Shown one piece after another: positions 12,776-26,350 of a DNA stretch of 64,000 bases. The translations under genes were made by a program, and so were the position numbers. The DNA is from Archilochus colubris. Its lineage: Eukaryota > Chordata > Aves > Apodiformes > Trochilidae. How positions within the stretch are numbered: the stretch's first letter is position 1; every line of letters starts with the position of its first letter. The DNA lies in assembly GCA_023079485.1 (NCBI GenBank), contig CM041083.1:171361480-171425479 (forward strand), read 5' to 3'. The notes below the pieces were generated by a model, which made no database searches, was not told the DNA's origin, and worked only from the letters and a program-made list of their open reading frames with translations.

Positions 12776-14216
12776 GACAATTTGGGCTTCTTGTAAGGGA
12801 AGCCTCAAACAGGACACAGTGCTCCTCAGGCTGCCTCACAACTGACACCAATTTTAGGGATGTGTTTTCCAGCTACACTGAAGGTCAAGCATAAAAGTGC
12901 TCAGTGGATGCAAGCAAAAGTTGTCCTGTAACCCTTAGGGTGCAAGTCTTAGCAGAACTGAAAACACAAAAATCAGTAATGAAACACAAAATCATCAACC
13001 CTATGGGGATTTTAAGAAATGTCCTGCCTTAGCAGCAAAATTCTCACCTCTTCCCACAGGTTGAAGACTCATTCTGAAGCTTTTTTAACTTTTGTTCTGA
13101 CTTTTACTTCTAAAAACAGGCAGCTGTAAAAATAACCTGAGTGGCTTTAATGAAAAGGCTGTCATTCATGATTCATCAGACCAGCAGGACTATCAGGTAC
13201 ATGATGATGTAGAAAGCTTCAGGAAAACCACTTCACAAACAGAATCCCATAGTTAAGAGCCATCCTTGAAGTATACCTAACTTTGTTGTATTCAGAATTA
13301 CACTGAAACATGTTCTAGGCAATTCTGATTATTTCCAGCTGTTAGAAAAATACCTTCTCTATGGCATTTTATTATTTGATAGACTGTGCCATGGCTTCTT
13401 TTCTTTGTTTCCAGGTTATTAAACACCAGTCTGATGGTTTGCCCTAACTTTTTTTTCTTACAGACCTTTTTCAAATCCTTAACAATTTCTGTTGCTCTCT
13501 ACAATGCCTCCTTGAATGGAGCAGTACCTTTCCCAAGATATGGAAGAGGGCACCAAACCGATAATTTCACCCCATTATTGGATATTATACTGCATGCCAT
13601 AAATCTAACATCATATTTGCACAGGAAAATTGAGGATGGGAGAAGCGTTTTCTTATCAAAAATGTTTGTTAAGCATCCTTAACATCCTCTCTTGATTACT
13701 GTAGCTTTCAAAGAAGGTAGCTGAAGGGCTCAGATTTTCCATGCTAGAGTGTGTTATTTTATATTTGTGTCACTTAGACTGAGGTCAGTTCAGTGACAGC
13801 CCTGATTCCCAGCAGCACACACCAGTATGCACCAGCTATTCTAGGGCAGTGCTCAAACACACTTAGAAATATAAGTACAGTGAGGATGGGTTTCAGCATA
13901 TGATGGATTTACAAGGCAAGTATAAACAAAAATTATGAGATATTTGCCATGTGAACCACAAATCTTTTTCCCTTTTTCCGCCTTATTTCAAGACCTACTG
14001 GAATATCACTGTGTATTCCCAATAATGCTGTCTCACTAAACATTACTAAACTTCCAAAGTCTTTACACACAACCCCAGGTGAAGTCCTGTCATGACAACA
14101 CACTGTTTAAATTCTTTGCTGTGCATCTGTGAAGCATCACACAAACAGCAATTTTACTGGGGAGCATTGAAATCCATTTAACTGGTCCAGTGCAATAGTT
14201 AACTTCTACCCCTAAC
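12776..14216. other. Unassigned non-coding stretch
   Basis: I see no gene, RNA or repeat here. One open frame at 13386-13682 is unsupported. Confidence 0.3.
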
Positions 14217-14766
14217 TTCTGCCCCTGTACTCAGCGCTGGTGAGGCCACACCTCGAGTCCTGTGTCCAGTTCTGGGCCCCTCAGCTCAGGAAGGAGATTG
14301 AGATCCTGGAGCAGGTCCAAAGGAGGGCAACCAGGCTGGTGAAGGGACTCGAGCACAGATCCTATGAGGAGAGGCTGAGGGAGCTGGGGCTGTTCAGCCT
14401 GGAGAAGAGGAGGCTCAGGGGAGACCTCATCACTCTCTACAACTACCTGAAAGGAGGTTGGAGCCAGTGGGGGGTTGGTCTCTTTTGCCAGGCAACTCTC
14501 AGCAAGACAAGAGGGCACGGTCTTAAGTTGTGCCAGGGGAGGCTTAGGTTGGATATTAGAAAGAATTTCTTTACCGACAGGGTGATCAGGCATTGGAATG
14601 GGCTGCCCAGGGAAGTAGTGGATTCTCCATCCCTGGAGATATTTAAAAAGAGACTGGATGTGGCACTCAGTGCCATGGGCTGGTAACTGCAGCGGTAGTG
14701 GTTCAAGGGTTGGACTTGATGATCTCTGAGGTCCCTTCCAACCCAGCCAATTCTATGATTCTATGA
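14217..14766 (+). mobile_element. CR1 LINE, young 5'-truncated copy
   Basis: It starts within the ORF2 segment [20 protein letters not shown] and stays open to the ORF2 stop after [10 protein letters not shown] at 14686. The short 3' UTR and ATTCTATGATTCTATGA tail follow. The frame is intact, so the copy is young. It belongs to the same subfamily as the copies at 7174, 15700, 23098, 34682, 39705, 47627 and 51757. Confidence 0.97.
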
Positions 14767-15699
14767 ACTTGTTGACTCATCTGTGTCTGGTGTTCATTTG
14801 TGGCATTGCTCACAGTTTATGATTATATGACCATGATCTCTCTAATGTCATTCCTTACATGGGGCAGGATGCAACAGGTATTGTTAGAGTATCAGTTTTC
14901 CAGTACTGTGTTGAATTGTAACTCGTCAATAGCTTGCATTTTGGAATAAAGTATGCATAAGACTAGCAACAGGCTATCTGGTGTTATGATATGAATTATT
15001 GTGATACTGAGTTAAATGTCCATTACTACATCTCAATAAAAAAAATAATACACCTGACCTGCAGCTTCAGTTTTAGGGGCAAAATCTGTATGAAACTACT
15101 TTGAAATTTACTTGCATGAAAGGTAGAACATTTAGAAAGGATGTTCCTCAGGCTACAGGCAAAGACATTAGGGAACAGCTAAGATGATTGTCTACAAAGT
15201 ACCATAAATTAACATGTACTGTGTCTAATCACTCACAGAGGAAGGACTATAATTATGAACAGACCATGCCCGCATGAGCCATGGCTGAACAGATCGAAAA
15301 TAAACTTTTCCCCTTTGATGTCTCCATTAAAACACTTCAAAAGCTTTGCCCTTATCTTTCCTGGGCCTGAAGGACCTTTCTTTCCACGCACCTTTTGCAA
15401 CACTGACTTTCTCATCTTGCTGCCTCTGCAAAGCATCCACGCTCCACTGCAGGTCAGCCAGACTGTGTCACCACAGGCTTCAACCTTTCCTTGGCTTTAA
15501 CCCCCCTCTCCTTCAGCCTCAGCTCTCCTCTTCCTCTCTGTAAGCCCCATAGCTCTGAGCACCAGCCTGCCTTCACTCCCACCTCCTCTCACCTTCCCTC
15601 CTTTCACCCCTGGGTGCTTTGGGAAGCTCTGGAAAGGGTGATGACTGCCCACTTTCATCAAGCTTGGGTGTTTCTTAGCAAGGCAGGGAAGATGACTGG

Positions 15700-17672
15700 T
15701 CTGGCTGAACAGAGAGATTTTGAAAGAAATTAGGGTAAAGAAGAGAGCCTACCGATTATGGGGAAAAGGGCTAACTACTCAAGAAGAATTTAGGAATATA
15801 GTTAGGTTGTGTAGAAAGAAAATTAGAGAGACAAAGGCACAAGTTGAACTGAATCTTGCCACCTCTGTGAAGGATAACAAAAAGTCCTTCTACAGATACA
15901 TCAGTAGCAAAAGGAGGGAAAGGGAAAATCTCCATTCTCTACTGAACATGGGTGGGAATACAGTTATCAAAGACAAAGAAAAGGCTGAGGTATTTAACAC
16001 CTCCTTTGCCTCAGTTTTCAACAGTAAGACAGGTTGTCCTGAGGACAGCTGGCTTCTGGAGCTTGTAGTAAGAGACAAGAATCTGAACAGCCCCCCTGTA
16101 ATCCAGAAAGAAACAGTCAGTGACCTACTGAGCTGCTTGGATCCCCACAAGTCTATGGGACCAGATGGGATCCACCCAAGGGTGGTGAGGGAGCTGGCAG
16201 AAGAGCTCGCCAAGCCTCTCTCTATCATCTACCAACAGTCCTGGCTCACAGGGGACATCCCAGACGATTGGAAGTTGGCGAATGTCACGCCAATCCACAA
16301 AAAGGGCCGGAAGGAGGACCCGGGAAACTACAGGCCCGTCAGCCTGACCTCAGTGCCTGGCAGGGTCATGGAACAGATCATCCTCAGTGCAATCACACAG
16401 CACCTGCAGGATGGGCAAGGGATCAGACCCAGCCAGCACAGGGTTAGGAAGGGCAGGTCATGCCTGACCAACCTGATCTCCTTTTATGATCAGGTGACCC
16501 GTCTGGTGGATGAGGGGAAGGCTGTGGATGTGGTCTATCTGGACTTCAGCAAAGCCTTTGACACCGTCTCCTCCTGAAAAAGCTGTCAGCCCACAGCTTG
16601 GACAGGAGCACCCTGTGCTGGGTTAGGAACTGGCTGGAGGGCCGGGCCCAGAGAGTGGTGCTGAAAGGGGCTGCATCAAAATGGCGGCCGGCCACTAGTG
16701 GTGTCCCCCAGGGATCAGTGTTGGGCCCAGTTCTGTTCAATATCTTTATTGATGATTTAGATGAGGGGATTGAGTCCATCATCAGCAAATTCGCAGCTAA
16801 CACTAAGCTGGGGGGAAGTGTGGATCAGCTGGAAGGCAGGAGGGCTCTGCAGAGGGACCTGGACAGACTGGAGAGTTGGGCTGATTCCAATGGGATGAGG
16901 TTCAACACGGCCAAGTGCCGGGTCCTGCACTTTGGCCACAACAACCCCATGGGGAGCTCCAGGCTGGGCACAGAGTGGTTGGAGAACAGCCAGACAGAGA
17001 GGGACCTGGGAGACTGGATTGACAGGAAGCTGAACATGAGCCAGCAGTGTGCCCAGGTAGCCAAGAAGGCCAATGGCATCCTGGCCTGTATCAGGAACAG
17101 CGTGGCCAGCAGGTCCAAGGAAGTGATTCTGCCCCTGTACTCAGCCCTGGTGAGGCCACAGCTTGAGTCCTGTGTCCAGTTCTGGGCCCCTCAGTTCAGG
17201 AAGGATATTGAGGTCCTGGAGCAGGTCCAAAGGAAGGCAACCAGGCTGGTGAAGGGACTCGAGCACAGACCCTATGAGAAGAGGCTGAGGGAGCTGGGGC
17301 TGTTCAGCCTGGAGAAGAGGAGGCTCAGGGAAGACCTCATCACTCTCTACAACTCCCTGAAAGGAGGAGGTAGCCGGGTGGGGGTTTGTCTCTTTTCCCA
17401 GGCAATTCTCAGCAAGACAAGAGGGCACGGTCTCAAGTTGTGCCAGGGGAGGTTTAGGTTGGATATTAGAAAGAATTTCTTTACAGAGAGGGTGATCAGG
17501 CATTGGAATGGGCTGCCCAGGGAAGTAGTGGATTCTCCATGCCTGGAGATATTTAAAAAGAGACTGGATGTGGCACTCAGTGCCATGGCCTGGTAACCGT
17601 GGCGGTAGTGGTTCAAGGGTTGGACTTGATCTCAGAGGTCCCTTCCAACCTAGCTGATTCTATGATTCTAAG
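15700..17672 (+). mobile_element. CR1 LINE, longest copy, with reverse transcriptase region
   Basis: A truncated insertion of nearly 2 kb that keeps the linker before the reverse transcriptase, most of the RT domain, the ORF2 C-terminus, the 3' UTR and a short ATTCTATGATTCTA tail. The endonuclease domain and ORF1 are absent. The left limit is the first recognisable CR1 codon (WLNREI at 15702); homology could extend slightly further left. CR1 elements move by target-primed reverse transcription; this copy is dead (see the ORF2 entry). Confidence 0.97.
15702..17596 (+). pseudogene. CR1 ORF2 (reverse transcriptase) remnant, frameshifted
   Basis: The first frame (15702-16577) carries the pre-RT linker (KKRAYRLW, ELNLATSVKDNKKSFYRYIS), the fingers block with MGPDGIHPRVVREL, NYRPVSLTSVPGRVMEQII, and RT block [12 protein letters not shown] with its catalytic Asp intact. 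A small deletion near 16570, just after DTVS, shifts the frame. The second frame (16571-17596) carries [11 protein letters not shown], block [19 protein letters not shown], block C and the C-terminal region to [10 protein letters not shown]. Block C reads FAAN where active CR1 copies have FADD, so both catalytic aspartates are lost. Frameshift, substitutions and missing 5' half make it inactive. Confidence 0.95.
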
Positions 17673-19202
17673 GTAAACATCAAACCCAAAGCCTTCAGGA
17701 ACCATTGATCCCATTTCCACCAAAGAATAGGAATTATATTCAGAGGAACTGGGGCATCACCTTATTTGGCAGTATCGTGTTCTGGCAGCTCAGAGAGGTT
17801 TTGCAGGGATTCACAACTGAGGATGGAGTTGGGGTCTGCTGTAGGGGAACAGTTTTCTTGTGGGAACTGGGGAAGGGTATTCCTGTGGTGATCATCTCTG
17901 GCAGGACCACCTCTTGGCTCTTGTGTTTCTAACTGCCCACTGCAGTCTCACAAAACCTTTCCCTCCCTGCAGGCTGCTTCTGCGTCAGGGAATTAGTTTC
18001 TCCAGAAACCACCATTTTGCAAAACCACAGAGGTGTAACACAACATCTTCCTTACCACTGCTGAGAACAGTCAGGTTGTGGACAAGGCATCCCTCCAAGA
18101 ATGGGATGGGAAGGGCACGGTGAGGAGCAGAGTGGGGACAGCAGCACAGATTTTCTGAAATGACAGTGGAAGCTTCCAGTGGACCTTGCAGAGGATCTTT
18201 GCTTTATTGACTGCACAATTTTAAATGAACCCTCTGAGGGGAACCTCCTGCTCCATGAGAAAATAGGGCAAATCAAAAGTAATGGAAACAATTGAAAAGT
18301 TATCTCATTTAAACAAATACTATCTTGCTCTTATATAGTACAGAGGACCTGATCTAATTCCCACTACAGTTTGATGAGATCTGAAATCACACATTTAATA
18401 CACTGATGCTTCCTGTAGCCACTAGTGATTTGGGCCCTGAAATGCCTGTGTTTGTGAAAATGGACCCTGAGGACTTAAATGCTGTTGAAAGGTAAATGAG
18501 TCCTTGTAAAGCCCAAGTCATTACTCCGATGGCGTGTGCTCAGGTGGGGAGAGGTAATTTGACCCACTGCTGGGACTGGCTATGTCAGCAACGTGTCCTG
18601 AAATGCTCTGTGTGATCTCTGCAGGAGAGAGAATACGATTTTTTGCAGAATGCATGTGCAAATAATACCTTTCATGCTGCCTTCTTCCTGCCTTCCATCT
18701 GCGAGAAAAAAGCTCTGAGAATGCAAAGCAGTGGTGGGTGATCCCATTGAACCTCTCACAACATGGATACTGGACTCTTTTGGGGCTGGAACAATCATAC
18801 CATGAAATACGTGTTGCTGCAACAAGAGCATCTCACTCTTAGTCTCAATATGTTGGGGCAGACCTAGCCCTGCAGGGATTTACCTCCAGCTGGAGCCTGC
18901 CACCATGCTCTCCCTTCCTGAGACATGGAATCTCCCATGTCACCACCATCCTCCATGCCCTATGGGCCTCTTGTATTGGCATTCCCAGTGCCTCCCTGCA
19001 CAGCTGCTGCATAGAGAGCCAGAGAAGGAAGGAAAAGGTAGCATGGAGGGCAATGGCCAACACCAGTGGGAAGAAAATTAAAGGGAAGATCTGCCACATA
19101 GCACAGCTGGCAGCCTCCTGTATGAAACAGCAAAAAGACATTTACACTGGGCTGGGAGGGACATCTAGGCTTGTGTATTGGCATGTGTGGAGAAAGAGGA
19201 AT
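17673..19202. other. Unassigned non-coding stretch
   Basis: No gene, RNA or repeat recognised between two plus-strand CR1 copies. The frames present are short and unsupported. Confidence 0.3.
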
Positions 19203-19559
19203 GGAGAAGAGAGGGCTCTGAGGAGACTTATGGCACCCTCCCAGTTCCTGAAAAGGGCCTACAGGAAAGCTGGAGAGGGACTATGTAAAAGGCCACAAAG
19301 TGACAGGAAAAGGAGGAACAGTTTCAAGCTGGAAGGCAGTAGGTTTAAGTTGGACATCAGGGAGAAATTCTCAAATGTGAGGGTGGTGAGACACAGGAAA
19401 AGGTTGCCCAGATATTGTGGATGTCCCCTCCTCAGAAGTGTTCAGGACCAGGTTGGGTGGGGCTTGGAGCAAACTGGTCTGGTGGGAGGTGTCCCTGCCC
19501 ATGCAGGGGGATTGGAATCAGGTGATCTTTCCAGCCCAAATCATTCTGTGATTCTGTGT
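19203..19559 (+). mobile_element. Old CR1 LINE 3' fragment
   Basis: Diverged CR1: AGGAACAGTTTCAAGCTGGA, then a degenerate KLDIREKFSNVRVVRH segment, the GGTGTCCCTGCCCATGCAG 3' UTR and a CATTCTGTGATTCTGTG tail. It shares the GTGTCCCTGCCCATGCAGG 3' UTR with the fragment at 43546, so these two are an older subfamily distinct from the young set. Confidence 0.9.
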
Positions 19560-22500
19560 AAAGAGAGGTTCTCTCATAATGAAAAGAGTGGTTGAAACCT
19601 GAAGTGAGGTAATTCTGAGAGAAGAAATTTCCCCCCTTCTCCTGGAACTGGGCATGGGAATGGCCAGGAAAATATTGTCCTATTAAACCTAGGCTGGAGA
19701 CTACTTTATGAGTTTACATGCTTGTGAAGCTTTCAATCTCCAAAACCTTAACTCTGAAAACCTGTCTTTGAGTCTTCTAAGGAAACCTTTCTTTCAGTTT
19801 TGCTGACAGGCTAATTCAGGAATCAAGATGAGCCACAAACATCAAATAATCTGAGCAGACAGCTTCAGCAAAGCAAAGCAAAAGATATCTCCTAAGCAGA
19901 GTGTACAACCTACAACCAGTCTAGAAAGATTTACACCCCTAAATCACACATGCAGGGACCTAGGAGAGGACAGTGCCTGCTGGTAGAAAAGATGGGGCAG
20001 AAATCAATTGTTCGTCTCAGAGTTTTTTCTCTCAGCAGACAGAGCTGAGCATCCCTGAGAAACAAAGAAAGTACTGAAGCCAGGGTTGACCTTTGGGCTG
20101 TCAGACTTTGTACCAAAATCTCCAAGTCAGTCGCTTCAAAGAGATCTTCTGAACTGAAATGACTAAGTGATTCTGAAAGTTTTTCCCTATGGCCCAGCCC
20201 CAGGCCCTTGCGGTAAGAGCTCAGCCTTACTTAAAAGGCAGAAAGAACAAGATTAATTTCCTGCAAGCAGCCTGAACTTTGAAGAAGAGGCATTTAAGCA
20301 AGTGAAAAATGAAATAGCAGGGAAAAAAACACACCCTGTAAAGTGAAAGCAATGATAAATAAATAACATGAAAGTGTACACTCCACTACAAATTTAATAG
20401 GCTACGCCCAGCCATGAATTATTGAGCAGAACCATCCATTTGCTGCAACAGGGAGTACTGGTGAAACATTAATAACAGTGCATGAGCTAATCTTAGGTTT
20501 TACTTGGTGAAGAGAAGAAGCTATTGAGGAGGAAGCCTGGCCACTTCTGTCCAGAATGAGTTGCCACAGCCCATGGCCAGCCCCTGGGGCTGAGTGCATG
20601 TGCCTCTGTCTCTCTAGGAAAGGCCACAAATCCAGCATCTCAGCATCTCAGAGGCCAGAAGTGACTCCACCAGCTGGTAAACCATTTCCAGAAGGATACA
20701 GGTCTAGAAATGTGATGTGCAGAGGCTGTTGCAACAATACTGGCTCTCAGTTTGTTTTTTTTTTCCTTGCACTCTATGAAAATCAGTCTTCATTAGACCC
20801 TAACTTAGCCCCAGAAATGTTTCCTATCTGTTCTGGTTTTCTTTCAGGAAATATTTCACCTTTGTGATGGGAGAGGAAAGTATGAAAAGGTGACTTTGGT
20901 GGCTCAGATGGCCAGTGTAGCAAGTGTAGAGAAACAGATGGAGAAAATGTTTTCTTTTTAGTTGTAATAACTATGACAATTTTTTTGCAAAGCTGGGAAG
21001 AAACAAAGTCAAGATTTTTGAAAAATCTGGATCTGGCAACAGCTGTGTCATGGTTAAGTAACCTTCTCATTTATCTGTTATACTTAACAGCCTCAATTTC
21101 ACTCAGTTTTTGGTGAGTGAGCCATAGGTGGCTTTGGCACTGTAGCAAAAGGGGCTTCCCCAGGCCCCCTCCCCTGCCTGCTACATGAGCTCTGGGCCCT
21201 GCCATGGCCCTGGGGCAGATGTCACAGAAAGGATAAAGCACTGCTGCTGGGAACCCAGCCATCACTACCCCCCCACCAGAATGAATTTCATGTAACCTGT
21301 CTTCTGCTGCAAACTGGTGAGATGTCAGGAAAAAACAAGCAAACAAACAAGCAAACCATTATAAATTAAACTGCTCTCCTGAACAAGTTCTTCACAGGTG
21401 GCTTCTTGCCAAGAAAAAATACAATTCAATTTGCTTTGGATCCAGACAGAAACCTGCACATGAACTCCCGTAGGACTGAACAAAATGTTGTGTGCATGCA
21501 GGCACACTTGCATACGTACCTTCTTGTGTCTTCTGTCATTATTATTATTTTATAATATTTTAAATGTTGGAAATTTTAACACTCTAGGCTGTTTGCTTTG
21601 CTTTTAGCTTACTTTTCCTTTTTTTCCACTCATCTTCTTTAAAAGCTATGCTCCTGTACATGTTCCTCTTTTTATATTTTTGGCATGCTTCCCTTTATTC
21701 TCTCATTTTCCCTTGGCAAATTCTCTACATTCTTTTCCCTTCTCCCTCTACCTCTTGCTATTTCCTTACTCCCTGACTCCTTGCTCAGGCTTGCGTGCTG
21801 CTCTTTTGCAATGTTCATCATAATACAGATTAAGGGTATTTATCTCAGAAGCCCCACTTCTTCTTCCAGCCTCTTACCTGCATTTTCCAAGCCTGGGTGT
21901 CAATGGCCTGAAATTCTAATTCTTCACAAAAACTGCCTCTCAGAAACCCAGACACCCACTGTATAGTTCCCTGTCAGGAGGGGAAGTTTGCCTCCCACAG
22001 GAGGAACTTGCTGGTTTTCTACAGAACATCCAAACAAACAAACAAATGAAAAAAAAAATGCAGAAGAATCTGGAGAGCTGAGGGGGTTTTGTTTCCAGCC
22101 CTGCTGCAGGCTGTGCTTGCAGAGCCTGCTCTTCTTCTGGCTCTGCATCAGGGGGATTCACCACCCCCTGGCAGATGAAGGATGAAAACCATTGCTAAGC
22201 TGCTGATGAGCTGACAGCCTTCCACTCAGAAGGAACATGTCCTGCATCAATTGAAGCTGAAGGAAGAAAAAAAAAAGACTGGGTGGGGTTTTTCTGATTG
22301 GTTTTTTGGGTTTTTATGGTGAAGGCATTAGTATGGAAACTGAACACAGGAAGAATCTGAGGTCAGAATCCAACAAACTCTTACCTGGTGCATCTCTATT
22401 TTTAGAAAAGGAAATAAATGTGTTCAAGGCCACCCTCTCTCTCAACAAGTCCCAGGAATGTTTTTACATGGTGATTACAAAAACCAGAGCTTGTCTTTGG

Positions 22501-23097
22501 GATGAATCCCTTCAATGACATATGTAAACTAACAAATATTAGGGGAAATAAGCTTGGGAAGGGGAGAGACACTTCTGTCTGTCTCTGGCTGCTTGTGATC
22601 ATGAACACCAATTACAGCTGATCTTAGCTGTAATTCTGCTTCAGCCCAAGCCCCACAAAAACCACATCATCATTCCTTCAGGTTTTCAGTATTCTCTTTT
22701 CTTATCTCAAAAAAGCAAAAAACAAGATTTCCTTGTATTTATTTTTGGGTTTTGGTTGTTTTGTTTGTTGTTGTTTTTTTTTCATCTGGCTGGTCAAGCA
22801 CCTTCCTGGCCTAGTGCTTGGTACTGACCTTGGAAGCTCACCTGAGATAAAATTTAAGAGAAGTAGATACACTCTGCAAGGCAACTGAAGGGTATTTATC
22901 CAAAGCCATGCTGCTATTCTTGAAGACTATGTGGAGAAGTAACTGGGCTTTGACAGCAACAGTGGCCAAGACTGCAAGGCTTTGGACACCTGAGCAAAAG
23001 TTTGAGACAGCCTGGACAAGTTTTAGCAAACAGCATATTTAGCACCTGACTGAAAAATGGTCAGGGAGACTCTATATTGGGATAGTAGTTAAGTTAG
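19560..23097. other. Unassigned non-coding stretch
   Basis: No gene recognised. There are G/T-rich low-complexity tracts at about 22281-22318 and 22741-22784, and a CAAA-type stretch at 21332-21357. The short frames are not convincing. Confidence 0.3.
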
Positions 23098-23641
23098 AAA
23101 TCATAGAATCATATAATCATAGAATCAGCTGGGTTGGAAGGGACCTCAGAGATCATCAAGTCCAACCCTTGATCCACTACCACTGTGGTTACCAGCCCAT
23201 GGCACTCAGTGCCACATCCAGTCTCTTCTTAAATATCTCCAGACACGGAGAATCCACTACTTCCCTGGGCAGCCCATTCCAATGTCCGATCACCCTGTCA
23301 GTAAAGAAATTCTTTCTAATACCCAACCTAAACCTCCCCTGGCACAACTTAAGACCATGCCCTCTTGTCTTGCTGAGAGTTGCCTGGGAAAAGAGACCAA
23401 CCCCCACCTGGCTACCCCCTCATTTCAGGGAGTTGTAGAGAGTGATGAGGTCTCCCCTGAGCTTCCTCTTCTCCAGACTGAACACCCCCAGCTCCCTCAG
23501 CCTCTCCTCATAGGATCTGTGCTCGAGTCCCTTCACCAGCCTGGTTGCCCTCCTTTGGACCTGCTCCAGGACCTCAATATCCTTCCCTAAACTGAGGGGC
23601 CCAGAACTGGACACAGGACTCAAGGTGTGGCCTCACCAGCA
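23098..23641 (-). mobile_element. CR1 LINE, young 5'-truncated copy
   Basis: Reverse-oriented CR1 with the tail as ATCATAGAATCATATAATC on the plus strand, then the antisense of the ORF2 C-terminus ([37 protein letters not shown]). A frameshift near 23415 splits the frame into two open parts. Truncated at the segment encoding VRPHLES. Confidence 0.96.
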
Positions 23642-26350
23642 CAAATCATACAGAAGGCACATGTTGTAAAAGAGAAAACTGGGCTTTAATTTTGCCAGCT
23701 GCTTGAAGTAAAAGACTTTTGAAGGAACACAGAGAGATGGAAGATTCACACTCAAAGAGAGTGTGAAGTGTCAGGTGTGTATCAGGTGGTGTGAGTTTGC
23801 TCACACAGATGCTGCCTGTGTTGCTACCAGTGGGTACCATCCAGGAGCTGCCTTGCACTGCTGGGAAATGGGCAGAGCACATCCTCAGCCAGGCAGAGCA
23901 CTTTCTCATCTCTGCATCCCCACTTTGCTGCTCCATTTTCTGTGCTGCTGGGGGCAATGCACACCAAAAGCTAATGAGGCAAAGTCATGAGGTATGGTTT
24001 CAAATGTCTGTCCAAAACTGATCTTGAAAAGGAGGACAAAACTCTAGCTATTCAGTGTTATCTAAAAGATGGATAAACTTGAAACAAACATTAATTGCTC
24101 TTTTGATGAAGCATTCAAGAGGCACAAGGGAAAATGAAATATTAAACAATTTGGTAGCAAAAGAAAACTCAACAACTATATTGATCCTGTCAGGAATTTA
24201 GAAACAAAGGCCTTCCACAGGGCAAAGAGACAAGTCCTGTGCTAACCAGTGATGCACACCGGTAATCCCAGCAAGCGCCCTCTTTGGTCTCACAGATCAT
24301 GGAAAAAGAACAAACTCTTCCAGGAAGCTGTCCAGAAATCCCCTGCATGAACAGCCCACATTCAGATGTGTGTCCCACTAAATAATTGAGCAGAGCATGG
24401 CATCCTTGCAGGTCATCCCCAAGTCAACAGTGAAGTCCATTTTCCCAGCCACTCACTGATCTGTAGGAAGCAAAAGCACACAACCCAACACCTAAAACCA
24501 AAAACCCAAAAGGGACAGTGTCACTAGTTCTGCTCCCTGATAGTTTTGCTGCCCAGTTTCCATTTTTCCTTGAGCTGAGCCAATGAGTGGAACAGCTCTA
24601 GAGGTAATCTCAGGAAGATCTGTTCAGCCTCTTCTCAAATATTTATCAGTGCCTTGTGCAATGAATGGTGGACTCTGTCACCTTTGAGCTCAGCTGTTGC
24701 CAAACTATGGGGACATAGAGCCCTGAAAACATTCAAGATGAAGGAAATCTCTGCAGTGATACCACTTATGTCGTGAGCTGGAAGCAGGTAATTGGCCAGT
24801 ATGGACAACTGAGGCATGGCCAGCAACCTTTGTCATCACTCCCCTTAGCCAGACAGGTGAAGCTGTGCCAAGGACAAGACACAGCTGCACAGGGAGTCCG
24901 TGGAGAGGGGAGAATGGAGCCAGAGCAGCTTCCCAAATAGCTGAAAGCCATTTTTTGGCAGCTTGTTCTCTGCTTCGGTCATTTCTACACACCCCACATA
25001 GGTTAACTGAGGGGATACAGAAGAGGAATATCACCTGAGCAGTAGGATTTCTTGGTGCACTGTCAATATGATGATTTTCCCCCACAGTTCCAACATTCTG
25101 CATGTTCTATGGGCCCAAGGACCAAGCCAAGGAGGCTGCAAGGTAAGTCCTCTGCAAATCTCCACAGGCAGAAGTATCTAAACATCCCCCTTGGGCTTGC
25201 CAGTCCTGATCTGCTGGGCATGTTCCCACTAGTGCTGGTGGCAAAGACAGTAGGCACAGATTGGCCATGGAGTCCACTCCAAAACTTAGGACCAGGAATC
25301 ACAAACCCTGTTACTGCCCAGGTGACCTCAGTCACTGTGAAGTGCTCACCAGAAACCATCCTCCCTGGCAGTTAGAATTTGCATAGAGGAATGGGTAATA
25401 CAGCTGGGAATTTTTCTTCCACAATGCTCCTGGGTGCTCAGCTTTTTTTCCCTTCACATCTTTGTGTATTCTTTGTTCCTAGGGCTGGGTTCTACAAGAG
25501 CTCCTGGAGGTTCTGGGCACTGTGGTTCCAGGAATGAAGAAAGAGGATAAGAAAGCTTCCCCAAAGTGCTTGGACTCTCCCAAATGAGACAGAGAGGGAT
25601 CTAAGAAAAAGAAGATATGAAACAAAGACAAGGATGATTTGCTCTACCACCACCATTCAAAGAATTGCAAAGTGTGAAGGGAGAAGAAGGCAGGAGCATC
25701 TTCATTTTTTATTTCAGTCCCCTTTACTAGCCAGGACTGAAGGACAGGCACAGAGGAGAAGTGAAATGAGACTGAGATATTTCCCCACATAGCCCAAGGG
25801 AAAGAGGGTTCAGTGTCAGGAGAGGCAGGAGCAGTCTGCCCACTGGTTAAACTTGCTTTGGCTGGTTTGATGCTCCTTCAGGCATTTCTTTGCTTTTTCC
25901 CACCTAGTAAGTTAGGAGCTTCACATGAGCAGCACTGAGTTTCCTACAGGATAGGAAACATGAAGCATTAGTATGGAAAGTATATAAGCTGTAAGTATAA
26001 CAAAATATGTTCTTCACCTCCTCACAGCATTATATATTACATGATTGTGTAGTGCATAATGAAATATCCATTTTAGCTGTCTGAAACACTGGACAGCCAA
26101 ACTATAGCAGAGGTAGGAAAAGATCTTAGTCTAAAGAAAATCCCACCAGTTTGCTTGGTCCTTCTCCCTACTCCGCATATGAGCTGTTACTGCAACTTCA
26201 ACAGGAAGAAGAAGAAAGACTGATGTGTGTGTAGGGGGTGTTCTGATGGTCTGGAACCATCAAACCCATCAAATCCCTTCAAACCCACTGTAACACCCAC
26301 TGTGCTTCTGTGCAGCCCACTGATCCTGTAACACTGATACAGTGACACTG
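23642..26350. other. Unassigned non-coding stretch with one weak exon candidate
   Basis: No repeat or gene is recognised. A strong plus-strand acceptor (TTTTCCCCCACAG) followed by 55 nt and GTAAGT lies at 25088-25142. All three frames are open across it, so coding capacity cannot be judged. Confidence 0.3.
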
